A stretch of DNA of 64,000 nt from Whitmania pigra (Eukaryota > Annelida > Clitellata > Hirudinida > Haemopidae): the NCBI GenBank assembly GCA_021613335.1, contig JAJTWR010000410.1, positions 378,501-442,500 of the forward strand, written 5' to 3'. The translations under genes and the position numbers were made by a program. Positions 49,701 to 61,578 of the stretch are shown here, in pieces. The notes below the pieces were generated by a model. It was given only the letters and a program-made list of their open reading frames with translations, did not search any database and was not told the origin of the DNA. The stretch's first letter is position 1. Every line of letters begins with the position of its first letter.

Positions 49701-50077
49701 CTGCGATCAGAGTGGCGAGCTCCGAATATGGGAGAATGGGCATTCATATTCCCGCAGATGATGGCATCTTGGTGGTTCAAGATTGTTTCCAGCTTTTCCT
49801 CTGAAGAGCATTTTCCAGGAGGAACGTAGAAATTGACAATCTTGAGTTTCCTTGATTTTGTGATGACCGTGGTAGAGAGACACTGAGGGTCCTGGGATGC
49901 GATAACGGAGCTGTATGACAGACCTTCCCTTACGCATGTAAGTATGCCCCCGTGTGGTACATCGTCCTGCCTATCAAATCGCTCAATTTGATATCCCTGA
50001 AGTTTGAAAGAGTGCCTGCTTTTAAGAAAGGTTTCTTGAAGCAGGATAATATCTGGCAAAATTTTCAGAGAATTCAA
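46783..50077 (-). CDS. I-type LINE ORF2: endonuclease, reverse transcriptase, RNase H
   Basis: About 1100 codons before the hAT boundary. An AP-endonuclease-like N-terminus (ILLQETFLK; GGILTCVREG; CGNMNAHSPIFGARHSD) lacks the initial Gln-Trp-Asn-x-Asn segment. The RT has SSYRPISLTSTLCKLLERV, a GVFLDLEKVFDMVWREG motif, NGTPQGSVLSPLLF and the catalytic MYADDIALW. Then comes RNase H: LLCYTDASKT, then SSVELASIEDC, VVLSDSLSALEAL and VPARVGIPGNEKADALAKA, with Asp, Glu, Asp and Asp in place. It catalyses target-primed reverse transcription. The frame begins after a TAA near 50098, and no ATG precedes the endonuclease part, consistent with a small 5' deletion. Confidence 0.88.
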
Positions 50078-50112
50078 AAAAGAAGCAAATTCACCCGTTT
50101 TAGGTTATGGCG

Positions 50113-51348
50113 TTATCCATGATGGACCGTGTTTACTAGGAAGCAGGTTGTAGTGGCGTCCTTCAACGCCTCCGAGACAGTGTCTCCTTTCATGGACTGG
50201 AGAACCGTCATGAAGATGAAGGTGAACACCTCTGCGAGCTTCTCGCTTTCTCCTCCGTTGAATTTGAGGTTTATCTGATGGGTAATAGCTCGGATAATAT
50301 CAGCAAAAAAGCCTGCAGGAACGTGCAATAGCACGTCCTCAGGCTTTCCCCCGGTAACAGGGGGTTGCATGGAGGTTTGTGCAGAAGATTGCAAGGAGGG
50401 CTGCTGGATGCTGTCGCTGACTGCAGTTTTAGCCTTACGCTTGCGGTTTTTGCTTCTCTTCCGCTTCTCTTTTTGTTTCGGGGGGTCTGCCTGTCTGACA
50501 TTTGAGTCAGCAGGAGTCGACTCCAAAACAATGGGTATTGGGGCAGTCTCAGTTCTCGCGATCTTACTCGTGGCCGCCTCAACAGCTTTAGCATAACTTA
50601 TATGCTTCGTAGCTCTCAGCGTAATAGCTTCCTTAGCTATTTTACGTTGCGGGCAGGCAGCTTGTCCAGTGTGGTGGCTGGTGCTCTCGCATGTCGCGCA
50701 GCGTCGCTCGTTCTCCTTATTCGGGCACTCTTTCAGGGAGTGCTCTCCCAGGCATCTGGGACACTTTATCTTACCAGTGCAATTTGCGGCTATGTGACCA
50801 TAACCATTGCACTGATAGCACCTTATTGGCTCCCTTATATAAGGTCTGACCTTAAAACTAAGGTAGCCAATCTTCACTTTCTCAGGGACCTTACCCTTAA
50901 AACTAAGGATGACCACAGAAGAGGCCTCCTTCTTTCCTCCGACATTCTTAAGGACTCTGGTTGCGCACTCGCAGCCAGTGCATTCCACTATGGTCTCATT
51001 ATCGACACCGGAGGGGACGGCGATAATGCAGTATTTCGGCTTAGCCGCCACGCGGGGACTGGCCGAAACACCGTCCAACATTTTAACTTGAGATAGTGTC
51101 TCTATCTCAGCATCATTCTTGGCTAGAACGATGAGAAGATTATTACGAGAAATAATCTTCACATCTTTCCTGCCCACTAATTCACTAACCTGACGCTGAA
51201 CCCTAACTGGGTTCAGCTTACCCGTCTCCGTTTTGAAGAAGACCTTCGTTGCCTTCACTTTCGGAGCCTCCTCAACCGTTAATGACGCAGGAGAGTCGAC
51301 TCTCTTGCGTTTTCGACTCTCGACGACTCGGAAACCGTCCTCGTCCAT
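50113..51348 (-). CDS. I-type LINE ORF1: nucleic-acid-binding Gag-like protein, 411 aa
   Basis: Starts at MDEDGFRVVESRKRKR (51348); an earlier in-frame start near 51378 lies in the junction with the neighbouring LINE. Three zinc knuckles stand in the middle: CYQCNGYGHIAANC, CPRCLGEHSLKEC and CATCESTSHHTGQAAC. They are followed by a Lys/Arg-rich linker (KQKEKRKRSKNRKRKAK) and a C-terminal helix-rich segment. Such proteins package LINE RNA. The ORF is intact and ends with ATGGATAA, where the next ORF normally begins. Confidence 0.85.
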   Translation of the reverse strand: MDEDGFRVVESRKRKRVDSPASLTVEEAPKVKATKVFFKTETGKLNPVRVQRQVSELVGRKDVKIISRNNLLIVLAKNDAEIETLSQVKMLDGVSASPRVAAKPKYCIIAVPSGVDNETIVECTGCECATRVLKNVGGKKEASSVVILSFKGKVPEKVKIGYLSFKVRPYIREPIRCYQCNGYGHIAANCTGKIKCPRCLGEHSLKECPNKENERRCATCESTSHHTGQAACPQRKIAKEAITLRATKHISYAKAVEAATSKIARTETAPIPIVLESTPADSNVRQADPPKQKEKRKRSKNRKRKAKTAVSDSIQQPSLQSSAQTSMQPPVTGGKPEDVLLHVPAGFFADIIRAITHQINLKFNGGESEKLAEVFTFIFMTVLQSMKGDTVSEALKDATTTCFLVNTVHHG

Positions 51349-51374
51349 ACACAAAAAAATTAGTACAGCAAAAA

Positions 51375-51841
51375 CCATTGCTCAGGAGGAAGTCGAAAGA
51401 GAAAAGAGAAGGAACAACATTATACTGTACAGGCTCGAAGAAAGCAAAGCTAAAAGTGAGCCAGAACAGAAAACTGAGGATAGAGACACTGCTATGCATT
51501 TCATCAACAATGTACTTGGTGTAAAATGTGATAGTGGTGACATCAAAAGTGTATTCAGGATAGGTAAGGATACAAAGGAGGTAAGGCCACTAATGATTCA
51601 ATTTAGGGAAAGAGAATCAAAGAAACTAGTTTTGGAATCACTTCCAAAATTACGAACTGCAGAAAGCAAATTCAAAGGCATCTCTGTCTGCCATGATTTG
51701 ACTAAAGCAGAAAGAGAGCAATGCAAGAAACTGTTGGAAGAGGCGAAGAAAAAGCAAGCTGAAGATCAGTCGGGGGACTACATTTTCAGAGTGAAGGGCC
51801 AACCAGGCAACATGAAGCTGGAAAAGCTGAGGAGGAGGTAA
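51375..51841 (+). CDS. CR1/L2-like LINE ORF1, C-terminal part
   Basis: About 155 codons with REKRRNNIILYRLEESK, DIKSVFRIGKDTKEVRPLMI and SGDYIFRVKGQPGNMKLEKL. This is the coiled-coil-plus-RRM style of ORF1 found next to CR1-type ORF2 in aquatic invertebrates. The N-terminus was lost on insertion; the open frame upstream of about 51370 is antisense I-element sequence. Confidence 0.7.
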
Positions 51842-54687
51842 GATTAGAAATTAATCATTTAAGTAAGGATATAGACAGAGTAAGAGTTCTGAAATGTGTT
51901 TATGCCAATGCTAGAAGTATAGTTAGTAAGACTAAAAGGACAGAACTCGAGCTAATTGTCGATACGGAGGAGCCAGATATAATTGGCATTACTGAGTCTT
52001 GGGCAAAAGAAAGTATTCAAAACTCTGAGCTAGCAATTGATGGCTATGAGATGTTAAGGAAAGACAGAGAGGGACAGAAAGAAAATGGACATGGAGCAGG
52101 AGGGGTATTAATTTATATTAAGAATCATATCAAAGTAATAGAAAGAAAGGAATTTCAAAATGAAAACTTTAAAGAGAGTTTATGGTGTGATATTTACATA
52201 GGTAAATTCAAACTTCTTTTAGGGGTTTGCTACAGGCCACCAAATTTTAAAGAGGATACTGGACTAAATGAGATATTATACAAAGCCAGTAAGGAATTTA
52301 TGCTAGTAATGGGTGACTTTAACTACCATATTAACTGGAACACTTTAGAAGGAGAAAGACCTGAGGATATAAACTTTATAAATGTAACAAATGATAACTT
52401 CTTATTCCAGCACATCACTGATCCCACAAGAGGTAAAAACACATTAGATTTGATATTAACAACAGATGAGAACTTAGTGGAAGGCCTAACAGTTGGTGAA
52501 CACTTTGGAACAAGTGATCATCAAGTTGTCAGATGGAACATTTATTTAGACAACGAGGATTTAAAAAAAGAGAACCTAGATTCTAAAAACTTTTTTAAGG
52601 CTGACTATGATAAAATACGGAATGAGTTAGAGAAAACAAACCTAGCTAAAAAAATAGAATCTGCTAATGTAGAAGAAGCTTGGGCAATAATCAAGAAAGA
52701 GCTAAATCTAGTTGTAGATAAATATATCCCAAGCAGAGGCAGAACTCAGAAAAGACAGCCATGGCTTACGAAGGAGGTCATCAAATGCAAAAGAGCTAAG
52801 TATAAAGCATGGAAGAAATTACGAGAAATGACAAAAATAAATTCTGGAGAGGAAGAGGAAAGAGAGCTTAAGGATTTAAAACAAAAATATCAGAAACAAA
52901 GGAATGCATCAAACAGAATTAATAAAAAAGCATTACTAGAATATGAGAACAAATTAGCAAAGAATGTTAAAAGCGATAGCAAGAGCTTTTTCAGATACGT
53001 TAGATGTAAACAAAAAGTAAGGGACAAAATTGGACCATTACAAAATAGTGAGGGGCAAACAGTTGATTCAGTAGAGGAAACAGCCAATATATTAAATAGC
53101 TACTTCAGTTCAGTTTTTACTAAAGAAACAATAGGGAATATACCAGATCTGCCAAGGAGAATCCAACAGATTGAGATAAAGTTAGATACAGTAAACTTCT
53201 CAAAAACAGGGGTAATTAAGCAACTGGAAAATTTGAAAGTAGACAAGAGCCCTGGAATAGACAACCTACATCCTAAACTACTATATGAGACAAGAACAGC
53301 TATAGGAGAAGCATTGGCAATCTTATTTGTCAAATCGTTTGATTCAGGAACAATACCAAGAGATTGGAAAGATGCAATAGTAGTTCCTCTATTCAAAAAG
53401 GGAAGTAGGGGTTTGCCATCCAACTACAGGCCAGTAAGCTTAACTTCTATAGTTTGCAAGGTAATGGAAAGAATGATCAAAGAGGCTGTATCAACTTTTT
53501 TTGGAAGAAACGATGTGATTGGAAAGAGCCAACATGGTTTTACTAAGAACAGATCGTGTCTTACCAACCTACTTGAGTTTTTTGAAGAAATTTATGAGTG
53601 GGTTGATCATGACAAGGCTGTAGATGTAGTGTACCTAGACTTCGCAAAAGCATTTGACAAGGTGCCCCATCAAAGGCTTCAAAAAAAGCTCGGTGCATGT
53701 GGGATTGAAGGCAAACTATTACATTGGTTTACAAACTGGTTGACAGATAGGAGACAGAAGGTAGGCATAGGAGGAATTTATTCAGAGTGGCAACCAGTAC
53801 TTAGCGGCGTCCCACAAGGATCGGTGCTTGGACCTGTACTGTTCTGCATATATATAAATGATCTGGATGATGGCATAAGATCTAAGTTATCTAAGTTTGC
53901 TGACGACACTAAAGTAGCAAGAAGTGTCAGCAAGCAAGAAGATGTAGATACACTTCAGGAAGATCTTAACAAGTTATTCAAATGGGCAGATGATTGGCAG
54001 ATGCTTTTCAACGTAAGCAAATGCTCCATTATGCATATGGGATGCAAAAACACGAAAGTCGAATATGCATTTGGAGGAAGCATTCTGAAGCAGTCAAATC
54101 AGGAAAGAGATCTGGGGGTAATAATGCAGAACAATGGAAAAGCATCTCTACAGTGCATGGAAGTTGCTAAAAAAGCAAACAGAGTACTTGGAATGATAAA
54201 AAGAACAGTAGTAAGCAGGAACAAGGATGTAATACTGAGATTGTATAAGGCATTAGTAAGGCCACACCTTGAGTACTGTGTGCAAGTATGGAACCCTCAT
54301 TTGAGGAAGGATGTAGAGATGTTGGAAAGAGTACAAAGAAGGGCAACCAGGATGATAGATGGTTTTGGAAAGCTTAGTTACGAGGAAAGATTAAATAGAT
54401 GTAAATTAACGACTCTGGAAAAGAGAAGAAATAGAGGGGACCTCATCGAGGCATTCAAAATTTTATCGGGAAGGGAAGGCCTTTTGCCTGAACAGTTTTT
54501 CGAAGCCACAAAAAGTGTTTCTACTAGAGGGCACGATTGTAAATTATACAGGAAGGCTTCGGGAAACTTGAAAAACAATTATTTCAGTTCAAGGGTGGTT
54601 TCCTTATGGAATAAACTAGATAAGGAAACCATCCATGCTGACACAATAGATAAATTCAAAATTTATTTAAGTAAATTCGGATATTAG
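51818..54687 (+). CDS. CR1/L2-like LINE ORF2: endonuclease and reverse transcriptase
   Basis: Endonuclease: KCVYANARSIVSKTK (51890), DIIGITESWAKES, LLLGVCYRPPNF, LVMGDFNYHINW and FGTSDHQVVRW. RT: DNLHPKLLYETRTAI, SSNYRPVSLTSIVCKVMERM is preceded by FKKG, VVYLDFAKAFDKVPHQRL, GVPQGSVLGPVLF and KFADDTKVARS. C-terminal: LVRPHLEYCVQVWNPHLRKD and SYEERLNRCKLTTLEKRRNR. The Met at 52051 is internal to the endonuclease. The same frame is open without an ATG back into the end of ORF1 (about 51818), so initiation must use re-initiation, frameshifting or a lost start. No stops or frameshifts to 54687, so this is a well-preserved, perhaps recent, copy. Confidence 0.88.
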
Positions 54688-54766
54688 GACTAAAAAGAGT
54701 GGTTGTTACACAGATCCAGGTCTTCTTAACCACTATAAATAATTGTTATGTTATGTTATGTTATAC

Positions 54767-55235
54767 TTCCGATATTTGAAGAACTTATGTTGTTTGAGCG
54801 ATAATTCTTTGTTTGAAGTCCTAGCGAAAGTCTATTTAATTAAAGTTGAATTTGTTTCTGAGGTTAATTATATGTTTTTCATTCGGTGGGGACCATAACT
54901 ACTATAATGAGTAGTAAGTAGTATTATACTAGTAATTAAGTAGTAGTAATACTAGTAATTAGTGTCTGATTAGTTGGAGGTGGACGTTTTAACCGTTAGG
55001 CCACATGAGAGCAATGTTTACCTGGTTCACAGCTGTCACAAGTTTTAAGACCTTTGAAATCTCTACGACAGCTTTGTTTAACAATTGTTTGTTCGATTCT
55101 GTAATATAATTTTCGAGTCTGATCTGACGATGTAGTTGAAGTTGACTAATTCTATGTAAGGTTAGGCCTCAGATTCTTAATGAGCCTGTAGGCGTGAAAA
55201 GCGTATTTGTATTTAACAGATATTAAGGTACTTTT
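54767..55235. other. Intergenic between LINE and TRIM-NHL gene
   Basis: Has a tagtagtaat-rich stretch (54895-54965). A tRNA-like box A on minus (ggcctaacggttaaaacgtc, about 54985-55005) has no box B partner. Nothing else seen. Confidence 0.4.
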
Positions 55236-55345
55236 TAATCGATCTACCATTTATATAGCGCCTCTTTCCCGAGGGCAGGCTGGGTTGCGAACAAGTCTTC
55301 ACAATGCAGGAACGCACCTTCGCTTAAAGGGTGGAAAGACTTTGC
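55236..55345 (-). mobile_element. tRNA-derived SINE, second copy
   Basis: Complement of this stretch: a box-B-like gttcgcaacccagcctgcc, then tcgggaaagaggcgctatat and aaatggtagatcg. This corresponds to the tail of the SINE at 32243 (gttcgaaacccagcctcc ... tgggaaggagcgctgtataaatgg). The box A region is decayed. Confidence 0.6.
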
Positions 55346-55657
55346 CCTCATCACGTCTTGATCTTACCTGCCTTATTTTTACTGAGATGTTTTTGTAGAT
55401 CCGGAACAGAAAGATAAACACAAGTTAAAATCTGTTTCATTTAAAAATTTTTTTGATTAGTTAGGATTACGAAATAACGAGTAAGTCCAAAGTAGAATTC
55501 GTTTAGTATATCACTCATGATACTTTTGACCTGAATGTTGAATAAAAAGTGTTTAGTTAGAAATCTTGCTGAAATGTTTGGCGGGAGAAAATTAAATCGT
55601 TATTATTCGTTAATTAGACTTAACACTTAACAATCTCAAAGTTGTTGGCTGAATTCA

Positions 55658-58382
55658 TCACAACTTGTAAACTTTCAATCCATCAGCGGTGGCTACGGCA
55701 AGCAAATATTTCACTTCAGAGAAGCAAATTCCCCAGGGCTTCACGACATTTTCGACGATTACTTCGAGAAGATTTCCATCGCAACTGTACAGGGAAATGT
55801 TGTTGAGAGCCTGGTCAGCGACCACAATGTTGCTTTGTTTCGTCGCCGCCACCACTCCTTGTGGAAGGAGTTCCTCTCCTTTTGGCCCCGTTGAGCTGAA
55901 CTTTAACACCATTTCGTCGTTCTTGAATACCTGTTTTTTCAGAGATGCATTCGATATTTTAAATGAATGAATATTGAAAGTAAATTCTAGTCCGTGGGCT
56001 TGCAATCTAACATCGCCAGGTGCAAACAAAAACCTGCTTGCCAGGTTTGGAGACAACTCTTACTCACATTTTATGCTATTTGAAATTTATTACATTTATT
56101 AATTACATTTATTATAATTTTTGCATAAGTTTGTTCAGAAGGGATTTAATTTTTTAACGAGCTGGTGTTATGAATATACGTAGGTATCGTACGTAGCAAT
56201 AACTTGCACGCAGTCGTGACTCTTAGAAATACCTTGTTAACCAACCTTAATTTCTCTGCGAAGATAATCAGAGATAATGATTTTGTCGTTTCTGTCAATG
56301 GTTAAATACAAAGACTTGCTAAAGTCCCCATCGGATGTTTGAGAAATTTTCTCGAGTTTTGAGTTAAGCACGGTGACCTTGGTACCTCCGCTTTCAAGGA
56401 TGGCCACAGTTTTCTTGCTGACCGCCATAGCTATGGGGTCCTTGATTGTGGCCAGTTTGATCGTTTCAATGCACTTCAACGTGCAATTCGTGTTTTTCTT
56501 GCTGGAAGTGAGTTTGAATTTCTTTATCATTCCCTGGACTTCTCGGTATCCGAGAAGGTAAAAATGCTTCGTTTCGTTACAGTAGCACATGTTTTTAATG
56601 CTATCCAAAGGTTCATTCGAGTCGTCTATGACGAGAACGACTGGATTTCCATCCAAAGATCTCAGCCCCAGCAACTGATTGGCAACATCGCGACAACTTT
56701 CGTCGAGAACGAAGAGAACTTCATCTTGCTCGGCGAAGCAAATGTTCCTTAAATTAGGCAAACTTTTTGTCTCCCAATGCAGCATGCCAGGCCACACGTC
56801 GTTTTGGACTGCATATCTCGAAGGTACATTTGTTTTCGTTTGTCCTTTGTACAGCATACTTTTCAAAGTTTTCAGAAAGGCATCGGCAACGACTGTGTTG
56901 GTAGCTTTTTCTGCTTGCTTTGACGGAGAATCGTTGTCCGTCTGAGATATCAGAGACAATCGTTTGCTTTTCTCTTCTTTTGGTTTTTTTGCAATTCTGG
57001 GGAGTGGCACGTTGTTTCTGGGTGGCAAAGTCGATGCCACACTTTCTCGATCATCCTTTATTAGTTCTCCAAAATGAACTTTGACATCGGGTTTAAAAGT
57101 TAACTTGTACTCGTCTGCTTCGATGAAAGTTGTTTCGTCGAATGCATTGAGTTTTTTTAAATATTTATCGGCTTTCTCGATGTCAGAGTATCCTTTTTTA
57201 TTTTTATCAGGTTCAGAAAGGTATTTATCCACCAGTTTTATGGTCGCCATGATTTCTTCTTTCTTTGAAGTAATTTGATCGAAACTGGCTTTATTTTCTT
57301 TCAACTTGGAAAGCATCTCATGGTATTGATTTTTAAGTGTGGTTTTAGCTTCTTGGTACGCCCTGTTCATGTCCTCTTCACAAACTTTGAAATTATCATT
57401 TTTATCGTGGAAACTAACTTCAGCCAGAAGTTGGTCCTTGCGTTGCTTAAGTGCGGCAACGATCGCCTGTTTCTTCAGAAACGATTCATCGATTGGTTCT
57501 GTCGAATCAGACGCAGGCCGAATCTCATCGTAAATATTCTCCGATATCTTTTCATTCGAACCTCCTCCAGTCAACGTGGTCATGTCGTGATTTCGGTGTT
57601 CGGGCATCATGGCGCATGCGCAGCAGAGTGACTTGTTGCAGGTTTTACAGGAATATTCCAGGTAGTTGCTCGGATGTCTGGGACACGCGTCGCCGGTGGA
57701 GTCTGTCGAACCCCTCGTCGCCCTCTGGTCACTGAGGTTAAAGAAAGTGTGTCCCTTGAAAAGTGAAACTTTCTGATGACTTTTTCGGCAAGCGTCGCAA
57801 AATATTTTCTGGCAGGTCAAACATAGAAAGTTTCCTTCTTCTTTGTTGCCTTTGAACTGACAGTTTTGACAAAAATTTCGAGCGGTGCTGCTGGGTCTGA
57901 CTTTGGTCTTGACATTGTGCAGTAGTTCTATGATCTTTCTTACTTTCAGGTCGGTGGGAAATGCACTGATGCCCGAGGGAGATACGAAGATGGTTTTCCT
58001 GCACGTCGGACAGGGAAAGTTAGAGACTGGAGTGAGGCGTTTTGAGTTGCATTCTTTGAGGTGGTGAGCTATGCATTTGTCACAAAATGTGTGAGTGCAA
58101 TCCAAGATTTTTGGAACCTGGGTTTGAGAAATGTAAATTTGTAATTTCAAACCTCAAACGACATCCGGGAAGTTAACGAAGATTGAAGAAGTGTGATTAA
58201 TTTATAAATTATAATTGGCCTGTTTCAAGGTTAAAGATAAAAGTCAGCATTATCATCATCATCGAGAAAGAAAGCAGACTCACCCTCATGATTCCGTCAT
58301 CATCTTTCTCGAAATATTTGTTTGTGCAAACAGCGCACGAGGTTAACTCCTCAGCCAACATATCCAGATTGTGCTCATCCAT
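55658..58382 (-). CDS. TRIM-NHL-type RING E3 ligase, 3 exons, 747 aa
   Basis: Probable cytoplasmic ubiquitin ligase. Exons 58382-58284, 58117-56246, 55930-55658; both introns are phase 0 and GT-AG. The RING C3HC4 (Cys16, Cys19, Cys40, His42, Cys45, Cys48, Cys69, Cys72) is split by intron 1. B-box1 (CQNCQFKG...CLTCQKIFCDACRKSH) and B-box2 (CPRHPSNYLEYSCKTC...HRNHD) follow, then a coiled-coil-like region to about residue 330. The C-terminal half has weak NHL/beta-propeller blades, for example DRNDKIIISDYLRREIKVFK and QGVVAATKQSNIVVADQALN, then PWGICFSEVKYLLAVATADG. This fits the TRIM2/3/56-like group expanded in invertebrates. The start was chosen as the Met (MDEHNLDMLAEEL) just before the first zinc Cys. 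The paralogue assignment is open. Confidence 0.88.
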
Positions 58383-59130
58383 TTTTACAAACACCTGCAG
58401 CCAATCTACGAAAAAAGTTTTTCTTCTGGTGCGTCGTTGTTTGCACTGCAAATCTGTTGATCAGATTTTTATCACAATTTCAAGGTCGATATGGAGTTGT
58501 AACAAACGTTCAACATTCGATGTGTTTGTTGTTATGATAATTAATTAATTTTTATTTCTTGTTGCTTTTAAACAAAATCCATGTTTTCACTTTCAAATTA
58601 CGTTAAAAATTAAAAAATTAGAAGCACATCTTCTCTTAACCAGGTTAATCCACGTAATGCTCGGCCAGGTTACCCGTTCGAACTTTTATAATGAAAATAG
58701 CAACACTTCAATAACATCACTTCAATCGACAGACGTTCAATACAGCAACAAAGTTCAATTATATCCTCTGAGCCAGTCAGTACTGCTACACTCACCATTA
58801 ATCGTGCATGCGCAGCATACCTTTGCATACAAAACTTTGTACACTTTTAACTACCACCATCAACGTCGAGCAGAATAAATGATTAAACAAAGCAGATTAA
58901 TTTAAGCAAAACAACTAAATAGTTAAATAATACAATATTATTATAACGAGGAAGAAATGAAAACAAACCCCAGCAGAATTTCTTATTTGGGTTTCGTTTG
59001 GTCCTTTATAAAGAAGTTCGCTCTAAAGAATCGACAGACCAGCCGTTGAATAAGGATAGCTCCTTTAATTGATCGTGAATTAATTATGCTAATGAGTAAT
59101 GAGTTATATACAGTTAAGAGGGGAATTCAT
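58383..59130. other. 5' flank of the TRIM-NHL gene
   Basis: No gene recognised. It should contain the minus-strand promoter of the TRIM-NHL gene, but no clear core element was found. Confidence 0.4.
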
Positions 59131-59133
59131 TTG

Positions 59134-59173
59134 TGACGTCACTTAGGAACTGATAAACCGAGGGATATAAATA
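59134..59173 (+). promoter_or_regulatory. Candidate CRE plus TATA core promoter
   Basis: A full TGACGTCA palindrome at 59134-59141 lies 24 bp before TATAAATA at 59166-59173, giving an expected start site about 59195-59205. The next plus-strand gene recognised is the claudin-like gene 4.4 kb downstream. The 60-codon frame that starts at 59189 shows no domain. The spacing is that of a cAMP-responsive promoter, but no transcript evidence exists. Confidence 0.4.
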
Positions 59174-61544
59174 GACGGATGTCTATCCATGCAGTTAATT
59201 CTCTCGGAGTTATTTCCTCATGCATCCGCTCATTCGCTGATGATTGTCGTTGTGATGATGTTTCATGAGATGATAATGATCACTTTTAAATCCGCTGATG
59301 ACTTTTTAATGGCTATGATGACTAAGCCAATGACAGTGATCATGATGATGATGAGTAATTGTTCTTATGACTAGGTCGACAATGACATATCATTAGGCCT
59401 GACATCATCTTCATAGACATATTAACCTGGTGATGATGATAATGATGATGATGATGATGATATCGGTGGTGATGTTTCTGCGTTGTTTAGAAACGCATGA
59501 CTCATCTCCTGCTCACCTGTTCTTGCAATTGTTCATGAATTTCAGCGAATAAGCATTTAAAATAATTTGAATTTAAATCATGTAAAATCATTTGAATTGA
59601 AAATAAAATTTAAAATAACAATTCGTATCACGTGAAGTCCTACTTTACTTGAACTTCTGATTTTTTTATTTTGAAGATGAACGACTCTTGAACGTAAAGA
59701 GACTACTAATAAGGATTATCATTGATAAATAAACTAACAGTAATATTAATTTTGTTATCACTATTATTATTATTTTGTTTTTATCATTATTGTTGTTGTA
59801 GTTGTCGTTATTGTTACAATTCATTTGGCTCTTCGTAAGCAGAGTAGAAAATCCATTACTACAGTAAATTCCAAGTTGTTTCAATGAAAGCCCTCTTTGT
59901 ATTGGTATTTGTATTTATATCTTCAATAAAATTTCTTGTTAAGTCTAAAAGTAACTTTATAGCTTATTTCTAACAACCTCAGTAATTCTAAGTTGTGACA
60001 AGTAAATGTTTCAAACCCACGTAGCATTTTCAAGTTTGTTTAAATAAAATTCGTTCGTGACCAGCAGACCGTGAACAAATAAAACAAAGAAAACAGAAGC
60101 AGGTGAGATGGAAGATGTGTAAGACGGAAGACCATGGAAGAAATTACAAGCACAACTGATGATCATGATTCGTCCAAGATTCACATGTTTTTTTCAGAAT
60201 TATCCGATTTAATGAATGAAATATTTACTTAAAAGTTGATTTCAATTTGGAAGTCTAGTTTTTTAATTAACGGAGAATTTTGTTTTTAGTAAATGAAATT
60301 AAATTAAGTTGTAAGAGGAATTTAATATTACTGTTGGTATTGTGCAGTTCGTAAATATTGATATTTGAAATAACTGATATCATTAATTAATAATATTGTA
60401 AATTATTATTTAATAGTTTATATTAAAAAAGTATTATTCACTAATGTATTAAATTAATTAATTATTCACGTCACATTTGTTAACAATGATGAATTTGGTG
60501 AAATGTGACATCTTTGAATACAGAACAAATTAATTAATTTTAATGACAATTTCTTACATTTATTCTCAGAAGTTTTAAACATTTAACAAAGTTACTTAGA
60601 ATGTTTTATAAAGATGCACTTGGAGATATTTAGAATATTTGAAATATATCTCAACAGAATCCATCAATTTTATGCTGCAGGAAAACTAAATTAAACGGAA
60701 TTAAAAGTGGATTCATTGTGTTCGCATCAACATTTGAAGAAGAAATCAATTTAAGATGAGTGCAATCTTCGAATCATTTCTGCAAATGCGCGACGGATTG
60801 ATTTTTATGAATGTCCACGCATTCATTATCATAACATCATTATCATATTTTAATAAGGAAATATATATTGAAGAATTATAAATAGTGTGCGTGCATAGAA
60901 TGCGAATGTGTGGAATGCCTGGTGACATCGAGGGACCCAAAAAGTAAAAAAAGTAAGTTTGGAATTTCCGATTTATTTCACGAACAAATGTTTTTGTTAC
61001 TCGTCGTGATGTTACCGTGGAACTGCAAACATTTAACACAATTTGCACATTGTAACTCATCAAATGACTTAAATAATAAATATATATATAAATATTAAAC
61101 AAAATATTAAATGAAATCATAAACAAAATATTAAACTTCACATCCCATATTTTTGGCATTTTTGAATAAAAATTCTTCAATTGACGCTAAAAAATGGTTG
61201 CAATGAAATTGTTTCGGCATAAGGTGCTGAGGTTAAGTTGTCCTCAGGATTTTTAGATGTTCACATCGCATTACATCAGTCGTTACGTCACTGATAGTTA
61301 TTATTATTATTTATTACAGTTAAATTATAAATAGTACAATAATTATTATAAACTAACAACGACATATAATAATATTATTAGTATAATACTTGCTGCAATG
61401 TAATAATAAAATATTATTGTCATAATATGATAATATTGGTATAGTGTAATAGTACTAATAATACATACTAGTTATTGTATTATTATTTATCAGTATAGTA
61501 ACAATCATACGGTAATAAAAAAAATATAAGTAGTTAAAACATTG

Positions 61545-61578
<34 letters not shown>

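Larger units (their letters stand above)
43109..51350 (-). mobile_element. I-clade non-LTR retrotransposon, split by a hAT insertion
   Basis: Read on minus: ORF1 51348-50113, ORF2 from about 50098 to 46783 and continuing after the hAT from 43631 to 43261, then a 3' UTR ending in a TAA-rich tail (caaataaataaaataaataa, near 43110-43130). A (TAA)-type tail plus an RNase H domain fits the I clade. The copy is nearly full length in its coding region, but the 5' UTR is missing or separated by the plus-strand LINE starting at about 51357. Confidence 0.85.
51357..54766 (+). mobile_element. CR1/L2-like non-LTR retrotransposon, 5'-truncated, ends in TTATG repeats
   Basis: The element begins within ORF1 and runs through an intact ORF2 to a short 3' UTR (taaccactataaataattg) and four ttatg repeats at 54747-54766. 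The short 3' microsatellite and lack of poly(A) are typical of CR1/L2-type LINEs. It abuts the minus-strand I element head to head at about 51350. Confidence 0.85.

Noticed and set aside
51233..51374. N-terminal extension of the plus-strand LINE ORF1
   Set aside because: It is antisense of the I-element ORF1; the true homology begins near 51375.
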